A stretch of DNA of 64,000 nt, taken from the NCBI GenBank assembly GCA_003864495.1, contig ML133488.1:941230-1005229 (forward strand), given 5' to 3'. Made by a program: the position numbers and the translations under genes. Numbering within the stretch: the first letter of the stretch is position 1; each line of letters opens with the position of its first letter. Shown here in pieces: positions 11,301 to 21,616 of this stretch. The notes below the pieces were generated by a model, which made no database searches, was not told where the DNA came from, and saw only the letters and a program-made list of their open reading frames with translations. The DNA comes from Nemopilema nomurai (Eukaryota > Cnidaria > Scyphozoa > Rhizostomeae > Rhizostomatidae).

Positions 11301-14300
11301 GAGAAATACCAAGAAATAAGAAATGCGCATAAACAATAATATATAAGTTCAGCTTTAAAAGGCGTCAAAGAAGGGAGGTCGGAGAACGAAAGAGTACATA
11401 CGCAGACATCAAGGAAATGACGTGTGGACCTCTGTCACCGCCAGTGCCACCACCACCACCACCGCCGCCACCGCCGCCTCTTCTGCCTCTGCAATTAATC
11501 AAAAGAAATGAAGGGAAACGAATTAACATTAGTTTAACATGATCAGGCATTTGGTATAGAAATCTTGGAAACAATTGCTTTGGCGTTAGTGAAACTTCTT
11601 TCTTCGTAAAGCGTCAAATAATTGCATGTATCTGAGCAACCTTGGTTCATGCAGAGAACAAAAACTTGGTGGTGGAACATTTCTATTTTCCTACAATTTG
11701 GTACTTCAAAAGGAAAAGGCATGGTAGAGACATCTAGCTATTAGCAAAATGATTAACAGGCTCACCGACCAACTGCCGGCGTACAGAGAGAAATTTGAGC
11801 CTACCTAACAGGACTTCTGGATTTTGACCTTCTTCTAATTGGACTGATGTCCCGCCTTTCTCTTCTTCTGTCCCTCTCTCTGTCTCTTTCCCTGTCTCTC
11901 TCTCTGTCTCTTTCTCTGTCTCGTTCTCTTTCTCTACCAGTGTCTCTACCAGCGTCTCTACCAGCGTCTCTGCCAGCGTCTCTGCCAGCGTCTCTGCCAG
12001 CGTCTCTTTCAGCGTCTCTGTTCCGCTCCCGATCGCGGTCCCTATCCCGCCTTTCTCGCTCCCGCTCATTTCTAGGTGGCCTTTCAGAGCTGCCGCTTCT
12101 AAAATGAACCACAACATAGGGTAAATAGAACGACGAAATCGCACTAAGAGTAAAAAATAAGTCAAACGAACGCTAACGAATGCGTTTTCACGAGTAAAAC
12201 AAAAAAGGAACCTTTTCTTCCTTCTGTCCGGCGACCTACTCTTGTCCCTCCTTCTAGTCTTCTCTTTACTTCTGCTACGACTCCTACTTTTCTTACTCCT
12301 ACAACAAAATGTGACATTGCAAATTTGCTTGAATACCAACATCTCCCAAGATCATCTTCAGTGTAAAAAGAAACATACATATCTGACAGAATCAGCCGTC
12401 AAAAAAGTAAAAAGGGATCAAATCATTAACAGTTAACTAGTTTCATTGCAACTCGAGTAAATGCTCTATTCAATGATGTTGACTTCAAAATGTAATCATT
12501 ATGTGTACTGACCAATGTGTTAATATACAGAAAGCATTTTTATAACTGAATCATAACTAGTGCTATGTATCAAGCTTTGTACAACAGAAGAGCATATCAA
12601 AGAGAAAATCGCAAAAGAAAACACTTTGGCAATCCTGTCAGGTTCCGTGTAACTATCATTATCTGACCCAAAAATATTATCATGATGATATTGACCAGGA
12701 AAGAAAACATATAAACCCTTTTTCACAAACATTTCTTAGCAAGAGAACCTTTCAGTCATTCTCAGAAATCTTCTCCAGATAAGGTTTAAGGAGACCTTTA
12801 ATTGGACACAAATTGGTAAAAAATGAATAAATCAACAACAACAAGATAACTACTTCCATTCATGATTTGTAAGGGAATTTTCATCAATTCATAAAAGCAA
12901 TTGAAAACAAAAGCTCACTTCTTTTTCTTTGCTTTTCTGCCACCATCACTGCTGCTGTCACTTTTATATCCATTTTTTGATGATGATTTCTCCTAATCAT
13001 CAGGAAGATCATAATATGGTATTACCAGGAACAGGCAAAGAAAAGAAATTGGAAAACATTAGTGAACATGTGAACAGACTCAAGTGTCTTTACTGCAAAC
13101 TAAGCAAAACAACTCATAAACTGGCTACAATGGCACACAAAAATATTGCAAGATGGAAGTGCTTGCTAGGGTACATCTTAATTTGACACAATTTTTGATG
13201 TCCTATTTAAAAAAACTCTACTTGGAAGGCACATTCCAAGAAAACAATATTTTTTGTATGCCATTGGCCCCAGGCAAATGAAGTGCAAATGAAGAAATTA
13301 ATCAGCATTGGTTGGTTTGGGAGGGAAGCAATGACAGTTCTGTCACAGATTTATTTTCTGAGCAGCAACATCCACTACTGGCTTTCTTGCCACCTCAACA
13401 ATGAAGTTGGTGGGATGTCTAAACAACCAACAATCAAATTTCTTTCATTTGGCACTTCACTTTGGATGAAATTCTGCTTGCTTCTTAAGGCCCCTTTGAT
13501 TACCTTCTATGTTATCAAGGACATCAAGCCTCTCAGTGGTTTTGTCAGGCTGTTTTGTTTAGGTACCTAAAGAAAAAGTCAAGAAGAAAGGCTCTCCGTT
13601 CATGTCTCCGAGTGCTTCTTCCTTCCACCATTTTGGATCAAATGCCATTTAGAGATCTAGTGTGTAGGAAAGAGAGCCATTTACAACATCAGCACTTTTA
13701 ACCTCGTTTGTACTTCTACATGTTTGCTAGGAATGCTCTTTTAATACTTCACCCTTTCCATTCTGATGCATTATGAATCTGAATTTGGCTTTGAAGTTCA
13801 CAGCAATTATGCACAAATTTATCTGATAAAATGATAAAAAATAGTGATAAAAGAATCTAAAAGAAATTTTTTTTCTTTTATAAAGGAAGATTTTTCCTTT
13901 TGTTAGATTTATAAAGGAAAACAAAAGATACATAGTTGCTATTTAAAACAAAAATCATATCAGAAACTTAAAAACATTGATGTAGTTAGTTTTTTGTTCT
14001 ACTGACTGAATGATGTTGCCACTTTGGAAGGCAATGTAGGCACTACCGATCTGAACACTGTTCATAGCTATTACACTGGTTCTTTAGTGGTGACTCTGCT
14101 TATTGCAAGGGCAAATCATCTCATCTGAAATTGTGACTGAATTCCTAGCAGAAAATGACTTGATATGGATTTGGAGCTACTTATCTTTGCAGCAAGCTAG
14201 CCAGACATCCAGAAATAAACTCAAAGGCACTTTATACATCAACTGTCCCTTTTTACTGTAGTATAAATACATATATATCTATTGTGATGATTTATCAAAT

Positions 14301-14914
14301 TAAAGGGAACATCAATTTGCCACATGTTGCCAGATATCTCAATGTTTGATATATACTTATTTTCCATGACTTCATACTTCTCACCTACAAAGTTACCATG
14401 GAGAACCCTTTGTGATAAAAAATGCAATTTAATATATACTCACATTACAATTCAGCTTATATCAAATTTATATACCATGGTAGCTGCTTTGTTTTTATTT
14501 ACAATAGTTATTTGCACTAGTGGACAATGCAATTTCCTACTTTTGAGGAGGTTGCTCGTTTCAAGTCATTCTTATGATTAATCTTGTGAAAGGTAAATAA
14601 TAATCCCAAACCATGAATTTTGTTTATTACACTTCAGATGCGTCCTTCCTTCTGACAGGGCTTTTAAAACATTTTTCATCAGAGTCAGTTTTCCTAACAA
14701 TTATCTGCATTCCTTGCTCTTCAATGTCTGCCCCTTGAAACAGGTGTTTTAAGCCAATTTGCTAATCAAACAAATATATACAAAGCATATCAAGAAGAAA
14801 ATGGGCTGATTTGAAATTGATGGAAAGCATAAACAACTTGTAAAAGAATCAAATAACCACCTTCTTCATGTATGGTGCTTCGAGCATTGCTTCAATGTCC
14901 AGATCTTCTGCCAT
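8352..14914 (-). CDS. RBM39: RBM39 (CAPER-alpha) homologue, 11 exons, 562 aa
   Basis: Exons, 5' to 3' on the minus strand: 14914-14861, 12992-12919, 12298-12212, 12098-11805, 11488-11402, 11217-10995, 10525-10057, 9612-9498, 9230-9125, 8759-8681, 8452-8352. All junctions are GT-AG and phases agree from ATG to TGA. The start MAEDLDIEAMLEAPY is diagnostic of the family. Residues about 19-200 are RS-like (SRSRSRSK, then RD/RE repeats, then a run of 11 glycines). RRM1 spans about 218-295 (VFIMQL, RSKGIGYVEF), RRM2 about 313-390 (LYVGSL, KGYGFVTF), and the C-terminal UHM ends with the typical RWF motif (NGRWFAG, about 525-530). Family members are nuclear pre-mRNA splicing factors and transcription coactivators whose UHM binds ULM motifs of U2 factors. 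Human RBM39 is 530 aa; the extra length is in the repeats. It is head-to-head with CHMP1. An optional extra exon is listed separately. Confidence 0.95.
11873..12018 (-). repeat. 12-bp minisatellite and CT-rich tract coding RD/RE repeats in RBM39 exon 4
   Basis: On the coding strand, tandem 12-mers such as GAGACGCTGGCA encode a run of RDAG tetrapeptides (plus strand about 11931-12018). They are followed by 6-bp GAGAGA/GACAGA units encoding RE and RD dipeptides. The repeat keeps the reading frame because its period is a multiple of three. It accounts for part of the charged low-complexity region before RRM1. Confidence 0.9.
12993..14632. other. large part of RBM39 intron 1, no other exon seen
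   Basis: This is AT-rich intron sequence. A 95-codon plus-strand frame (13283-13570) has no recognisable motif and no neighbours that splice to it. I see no repeats of note. Confidence 0.5.
14633..14761 (-). CDS. candidate in-frame cassette exon of RBM39 in intron 1
   Basis: Within the 1.9-kb first intron, a 129-bp open segment is bounded by an upstream AG (TTTGATTAG, pyrimidine-rich) and a downstream GTGTAA donor. It is 43 codons, phase 0 on both sides, so it could sit between exons 1 and 2 without changing frame. Its product contains DIEEQGMQIIVRKTDSDEK and KSPVRRKD, which look like the RS/basic region. If its donor is not used, the frame stops two codons later, giving a truncated N-terminal isoform. 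I infer an optional or poison-type exon; the donor is weak and there is no transcript evidence. Confidence 0.42.
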
Positions 14915-16541
14915 TGTGATGAAACTTAATCTTCACCTGCAGTAGACAGATATTCAAATTGAATATATGAATAGTTGATTGCTTAGCCTGTGGAACAATT
15001 CAAATTTCAGACAGACACTTTCATCTTCTCAGCAGAGACATTAAATTTAAGAGGAGAATTAGCAATCTCAAAATCCAGATTTTCTGTTGTTTACTTCGCC
15101 CAACTTCCAACAAATTAAGGTGTCTAGTTTATTAACAATAGGATTGGGTATTTGGATAGAGCGGTTTTGAAAAAAATTGGTAGGCTCACTCTTTTACCCC
15201 ATTTGTTCATGCCATCACTTGTCTATTGTCTACAGCTTTTCTAAACTAAATATTTTGCTGTATGTTGATTTATTATGCTGCATTCCTTTTCTGCTGAATT
15301 CTGTGATTTAATTTGTATCAGTCAGCATCATAATGTAAATATACAACACATTTTTTCGTGCCTGACTCAAGACTGCAATGCAGCATCGTCTCCTAGATAA
15401 CACAGCACCCTGCTAGATCACTTTCTTCGAAAAAATTAGTCACGGGGGCACCAATTGCCTGTTTCTTCCAAACCAAACTTGCCAATCAAGCCAAAGTAAA
15501 TCAAACATTACTTGGAGAATAAACAATTTCAGTTCGCTTGATTCAAGTGCGTTAAAATGTTTAGTAGACACTTTCCCATTCATTCCAAGGGTTGGATTGC
15601 ATTTTTGTTTCAATTTTACTTGCCAATTGTTAGTCCTCCAATCTCACCAGATAAAATTAATATCATACCGATACTTATTTCAAGCCTGGATAAAACAATT
15701 TAATACTGGGCAATGTGGAAAATGTTGAGAGCCATTACGTAAATGCAAAATGAATGATACCAGTTCTACTGAGACAGTTAGGCCGGTTTAAAAATGGTCA
15801 CAGAGCGGAAACATAATATTTTCAGATTGAAGTAAGAAGTGCACGGTTTGCAGTGAAGTATAAGTTAAAAAAGCCTGTTAGTTACACCTCAGATGGGTTT
15901 GTTCTCGATGCTAATAAATTGGCAAATCTTCTCGTGATATGCCTCTTCTGCTTCTTCCTTTCAAACGCCTGGCGAGGTGACAAGCGTGTTCTGAGTCTGC
16001 GCAAAGATCGCCCCAGGCCCCAGCATCTCCTCCACAAAGGCTTGGATGGTTTCTCGTAAGCCAAAGGTGTCATTGTCATAAAGCGATGTTGCCTCTATGA
16101 GCGGCTTAGAAAAAAATTGTTGTTTAAAAGTTCACATTTTAACAAGTAGATTAGATCCTTTTCAATGAATATATTTTGAATATCTCTGATTTTGTTGTTG
16201 AAGCGTTGAAGCTATTGTTAATAGCTTGGCTCTTTTCCAACCAATGTAAATTAATTTATTTCACCTAAATAATAACAGAAGCAAAGATTGGCCTATCAAG
16301 AAAAGGGAAATTTGCATTGAACAGTTTTCACCCATTTTTTGAAAGCGGAGAAGCGAGATCTATACAAAAAATAACGTACATGATAAATTTTGAAACTTTG
16401 AAATTGATGAGGCATTTTGGTTGCGCTGCGGAGGAGCATTACGAAGTTAGAAGTGATGTATTTGGATGTGACTCAGGACAATTTCTGTTGATATCAGCAA
16501 AGTTGAAGGTGGTGGGGACAATTTGATTTGATCCTCGCAGA
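14915..16541. promoter_or_regulatory. divergent 5' region shared by RBM39 and CHMP1
   Basis: The two start codons lie 1.6 kb apart and point away from each other, so both promoters must lie here. On the RBM39 side, CTACTGCAG (minus strand, about 14938) is a good splice acceptor 25 bp upstream of the ATG. On the CHMP1 side, ATCCTCGCAG ends at 16540, one base before the CHMP1 ATG. Both suggest introns in the 5' UTRs, with transcription starting nearer the middle of this interval. No CpG-rich core or TATA box stands out. Confidence 0.5.
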
Positions 16542-19500
16542 ATGGAAGGTACGCAGTTTTATGCATTTCATGTTTTGTTAGGGTTCCTACAGGCTTATTG
16601 ATAAGATATGTCTGGGAGCGGGAGTGAAAGTTTAAGTAAACAAGGTTGGGATGAGGTGGGTGTGATTGTGTTTTTCTGGGATGTTGTATCTCTGAATATG
16701 ATGTTGCAATAATCTAACCGCTATAGTTCTTCAAAATCTTACTAAGGTATTAATTTAAAATAGTTTGATTCAATGTTTGTGTCTTTGGGCCAACTACGAC
16801 GTGCATGAAAATTAAGTTCAAAAAATGGAGAGAAGTGAGTATATAACCCCCTAAGACAGTTTTGTGTCATGAACGAAACGAGAAAAATTAAGTTAACAGT
16901 AAACAAATGATATTTTTATTTCTTTTTATTCATTATCTTAATTTTTCTGTTTACAAATAATCAATGAAGAATAATTTTTTTGTTTCAGACACTCTTTTCC
17001 AACTAAAGGTTAGTGCACATTTTCCTAACAAATATCAATAAAACAGCTTTTAAACTAAGGGGCTATGGGACACTTGCCCTAGGGTTCTTACATAGCAGGA
17101 ATGCAAAAGTGTAGGTGTACTGTATTATCTTCAAAAGAGGTATTCATTGAAGCAGTATAATGTGCAGCTATGGTCATTCTTGGGTGCTGATAGTGTTTTC
17201 CTAGGCAGCACAACTTCCAATTAGGGCCCTTGTGTTTGTGCCTGATACAGTAACTGGTTTAAAAATGAGGCAACATTTGATACTTGGCTGATATAGCACC
17301 TGGCAAACAAAGGAGGGATTCTGACAAGAAATATCATACTACATTATCACTTGGACCCAAAATTTTGCATTGCCCTGCAACATTGTTTTGATTTAAGCAG
17401 AAAATCAGCTCTCTATGTCATGCAAAATTTGTCATTTTTGAATAAAAGTTTTCAATGGAGATTGGTTTTCCAAATCACAGAAAAATTCTCATAATTTATT
17501 GAATTTTTGTCTCTTGCCAAAGTCATATTGCCGCATTCACTTCTTTTTCACTTTTTGAGATATAAAATGCAGAAAATGGTTTGTATAAGTTGTTACCCTT
17601 TATTGACAGAAACTTTGATTAAATATAAACATTTGCCTTATTTGGAGGTTATCTATTTTGTCAAAGTGTGCGTTATGAATATCCAAATTTTCACACAATT
17701 TTTGCAGTTTTCCTCAAAGCAACTAGAAAGGGCTTCAAAAAGATGTGAAAAAGAACAAGCAAAGCAACAGCAAAAAGTGAAAAAGGTATTTAGAAACTTT
17801 TACCATTATTATCTTGCATAGCAAGAATAAACAGGCATTTTGAAGAATTTGAAAAGAGCTTATTTTCAATCCTTTTAATGATTTATGTTTAGGAAAATGT
17901 CCTTTTAGGTTTTGATACCCAATATTGCATTTTACATCATTTCAAACTTTGAGTCAAATTATTTCCTCTGCAGTGTGTATGTTAGCATCTTATATGGATA
18001 TTGTTCTATGTGCTTCTGTCACTTTTTTAGGCAATTCAGCAGAAAAATGTCGAAGGGGCAAAAATTTATGCAGAGAATGCTATAAGAAAGAAGAATGAGT
18101 CTTTGAATTATCTGAGATTTGCATCAAGAGTAGATGCTGTTGCTTCAAGAGTTCAGTCAGCTGTAATGATGAAACAGGTAACATCTACTAGCAGTATGTT
18201 TCTAAAATCTTACCCTATTAGACAGCTTCATTTGTGTGCCACTAACTTCATCTTCATACAAATAAAATCTGTGTTATTGGAGAAGTGGACACCAAAAGAC
18301 AGTTTATTAGAAGTGTCATCATTTTCCAAAGGTTAAGTTATCAAAACTTCAAGCACTTATTAATATTATCTTGCCCAAATAGCCCCCTAAATCATCATCA
18401 TCATCATCTTGATAGCTACAAGCACCTTGATCAAGAAGCAATTTAAAAATCAGAATTCATATTCCAAATTTTATCCATTTCTTTTCAAAGGTTACAAAAG
18501 ATATGTCAGGGGTAGTAAAAGGACTTGACAGGGCCTTACAATCAATGGATTTACAAAAAGTATGTTTTAAAATTTTTCTCCAGACTTTGATCAACTTTAT
18601 TTTTCAGCCATTGATGCTCTATAAATGACCTATCCTGTGTTTGTTTTTATATACATGAATATTACAAAGTGTCTCTGAAACTATATTTCATGGAAATAAA
18701 ATTATGCACACAGTCACATGTCTTTTTAATGTAGCTACACATTCCTAGTGACTTGTTCTGGTTTATCAATTTTTCAATGTGCTCTATTCCTTACATCAGA
18801 TATCAGCAGTTATGGAGAAATTTGAGAAACAATTTGAAGACCTAGATGTCCACACACAGGTAAAAGAAATACACTGCCAATCCACTTTGTTTAGGATTTG
18901 CAATTTGTATACATGCATTTGTACTCAAATGAAAGTTTTTGTAGTTGTGAATAGCACTCACAAATTCTTGAACAGGATATCTTAAACAGCATCCACAAAA
19001 TTTTTTATCTGGATATACATAATTGAATTCATCTGATCATAGTGGTTGAAATTACCAAAGCATGCAGATACTTTATTGTATTTCCATGAAATACCCAGAA
19101 GTAAGTGTCCAAGAAAAGTGCCATTCTGTAAAGCCTCACAAATTGAATAAGAATTGAGCAATCAGGATAGAATCAAGCATTGTCTACTATATTTACCCAG
19201 AAATTAATTAATTGTTCATAACATTTTGTTCCATGCAGGTTTTGGAAGGTGCTATGGGTGATGCTGTTACTTTAACCACACCACAAGACCAGGTATTCTT
19301 CAAGCATGGCCACTCGTGGCGACTGATTCAGATTTTTGTTACACAAGTTTGTAACAACCATTTTATCAGATTTTGAGCATAGATGGTTTGTTTGTGCCAC
19401 AAACTTCAAGGTTGCAAGTTTTAAATCACAAAAAAGGTTTTTCTGTTCTTGCAAATACCCCTAAATCATATTTCATAGTACAAAACATCACAATTAGTGG

Positions 19501-20482
19501 AATTTTTCATTATAGAAATTCTACTTGTTGAAAAAAGAGTTTATCCTTTCTTGTGGACACTTCTAAAAAATGAAGTTGGGAAACATACTGATTAGTCATT
19601 TATAGCCAATCATGTGCTATAACCACAACCTCTAATTTTTTTGGAACCCCTATTTGCTATTTATTTTATCAGCTTTTGGTCAATTCCTACATTTCCATAT
19701 TCTGAAAAATGTTGGACAAAAAAGTACTGAAAAAATGATGCTTAGTTTTTTCTTTCCATCACTAAATCCTCCTAAACCATATATTTGGCAAACTTGATAA
19801 TTAAATTTTATATATAAATATATATTAAACATTTTAATATAGCTTGCAATTTTTATGGAATGTAGCCACCTTGCAGTTTTACTATGGGCTATCTATTGCT
19901 TATGCCCTCAACAGGTTGACCAGCTAATATTACAAGTTGCTGAAGAGAATGGCTTGGAGGTTATGGACCAACTGGCAGAACTGAATCCAGCTTCTAGCTC
20001 ATTGGCACCTGGTGCTGCTTCTAGAGTAAAAAATACAAAAGAAGATGAACTAGACAAGAGGTGAATAATTGCTTTTGCTTTCCTTTAACAACTTATTTTT
20101 AAGTTAAATGTCAGTATGTATAGTATTTAGTATTTTTTAGTATTTATTTCTACAAAGCTTACAAAAGGTAGTTTTTAGGACATCGAGAAGCTTAAGTTTA
20201 TAGAGCAATGTCCTGGTCCTTCCTCTCGATGTGACCACACCCCATGATTCTTTATGCCTGGAATTACAAAGAGCTGGCGAGTCTCCTCACTCTGGGTGAA
20301 AGTTTGGTCACGGCAGGGATTTGAACCACTGATTAGCTACCATCAATAAGAGTAAATTTATTTTTATTGTAACATTTGAGCATCTCATAGCCTTGTGTTC
20401 ATGGTTTTGAATTTTTCTTCGTATTCAAAAATTTTAGCTAATCTTCTAACACTTTTTCAGGCTTGCAGCATTGCGGAATTAA
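16542..20482 (+). CDS. CHMP1: CHMP1 ESCRT-III subunit, 9 exons, 200 aa
   Basis: Coding exons: 16542-16548, 16989-17008, 17708-17785, 18031-18177, 18491-18559, 18800-18859, 19239-19292, 19915-20060, 20461-20482. All are GT-AG and the phases agree. The product starts MEDTLFQLK, continues with the invariant [20 protein letters not shown], then [20 protein letters not shown] and [20 protein letters not shown]. It ends in the MIM1 motif DELDKRLAALRN (residues 189-200), which binds MIT domains of VPS4 and spastin. CHMP1 proteins act late in ESCRT-III assembly in multivesicular-body sorting and cytokinetic abscission. The length agrees with human CHMP1A/B (196/199 aa). The first two coding exons are only 7 and 20 nt, so gene finders may miss the start. 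CHMP1A versus CHMP1B cannot be decided here; a single invertebrate orthologue is likely. Confidence 0.95.
20160..20340 (-). mobile_element. candidate tRNA-derived SINE in the last CHMP1 intron
   Basis: On the minus strand, GGTTCAAATCCC (plus-strand 20316-20327) is a near-perfect pol III B box. It is followed by a block with slightly higher GC than the surrounding intron. A matching A box is not clear, so the call rests on one motif and on composition. Confidence 0.3.
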
Positions 20483-20523
20483 AAATATGGGAAAAGCAAC
20501 TCTCTGTATAATGGTACCTGTAC

Positions 20524-20529
20524 AATAAA
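20524..20529 (+). terminator. polyadenylation signal of CHMP1
   Basis: AATAAA lies 42 bp after the CHMP1 stop codon, the expected position for a short 3' UTR. Confidence 0.75.
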
Positions 20530-21616
20530 CTTTTCATCATTCAAATTAAGCGTTTTGTATTGAAACTATTGAATTTGAATAAAAAAATTTATGCATAGTT
20601 ATTCTTCTGTATCCTTTGGTTCATGAAAAAGTTTGTTACACACAGCCAGATCATCTTTTAGTTGATTCTACTTAGAAACATTCAAGCACATGTTAGTATT
20701 GTATCTAGTTTTGTTTTAGAAGTTTGTGGTGAATGCAAATCACTGCTAATTGCTTTGGTTTTTCTGAAAGATGTCTCTCTTCTTTTATACAGCTCTTGCC
20801 TTTGCTATGAGAATTGACATTGATTAATGTATTAAGCCAACATGTGAAGACATTTCACATTCTTGTAAGGACAGTCTGCTAAAAAAACAATAGATGAATA
20901 CCTTAGAAGGCATAACCTTTCAGTAAATTTCATTGTTAAAGCTTTCTTGCGTGTTGTAAGCTCTTTTTTGTATAGTATCAGAAAAGCATTTTGCTATGGT
21001 CACAGAGACTCAACTGCATATTACAATACAAGAATTATTTACTTTTATAAATAACAAACTTTACAGGTTACAAAAGTACTTTGGTAATACAATTAAAGTA
21101 TTTCCTTCAGTGCTAGATTCTGTGTCAAGGAGAGTAACTTTTGATCCACATTTTTGTAAACATTCGATGGGATAAGAAAACTCTTTGCTGGTTTGTCCAA
21201 CAATAACACAACTGAAAAAATGGCCCATGTCCTTTGAAAGTACTTTTAAACCAAATTTGTAAATACCAATTAATTTTTACTTCATTCATAACCCCAGTAA
21301 ATATAAATATTGAAACAACTGTGTTCATTCTAAAAAACCCTTAACTTGTTTTAGGATGGTATGTAGGGCCCATATCTTGTCTTATTCTCCATGAATGACT
21401 TCTCCATGCGGGTCATCTTTGTTACTCTGGAAAAAATTCCTTGCATCAATATTTTAATAGGGTCATCATTAGATCCTCTTGCAAATATTTAAATTGTTGT
21501 GTCACTGGAGTACTTTTGACTTAACATAAAGTTTAAACTTGAAAATAGGCAATGGTAGAGTTTAAAAGTTGGGTGATGTTTTAAGTGCTTTTGACCTCAA
21601 AACAAACATGAATAGA
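20530..21616. other. convergent intergenic region between CHMP1 and ANO10
   Basis: This AT-rich region holds the 3' ends of CHMP1 (+) and ANO10 (-). I see no further exon. No strong minus-strand AATAAA was found close to the ANO10 stop. Confidence 0.4.

Noticed and set aside
11847..12107. 86-codon serine/leucine-rich plus-strand frame
   Set aside because: Shadow of the RD/RE repeats of RBM39 exon 4 on the other strand.
13283..13570. 95-codon plus-strand frame in RBM39 intron 1
   Set aside because: No motif, antisense to the gene, no splice partners.
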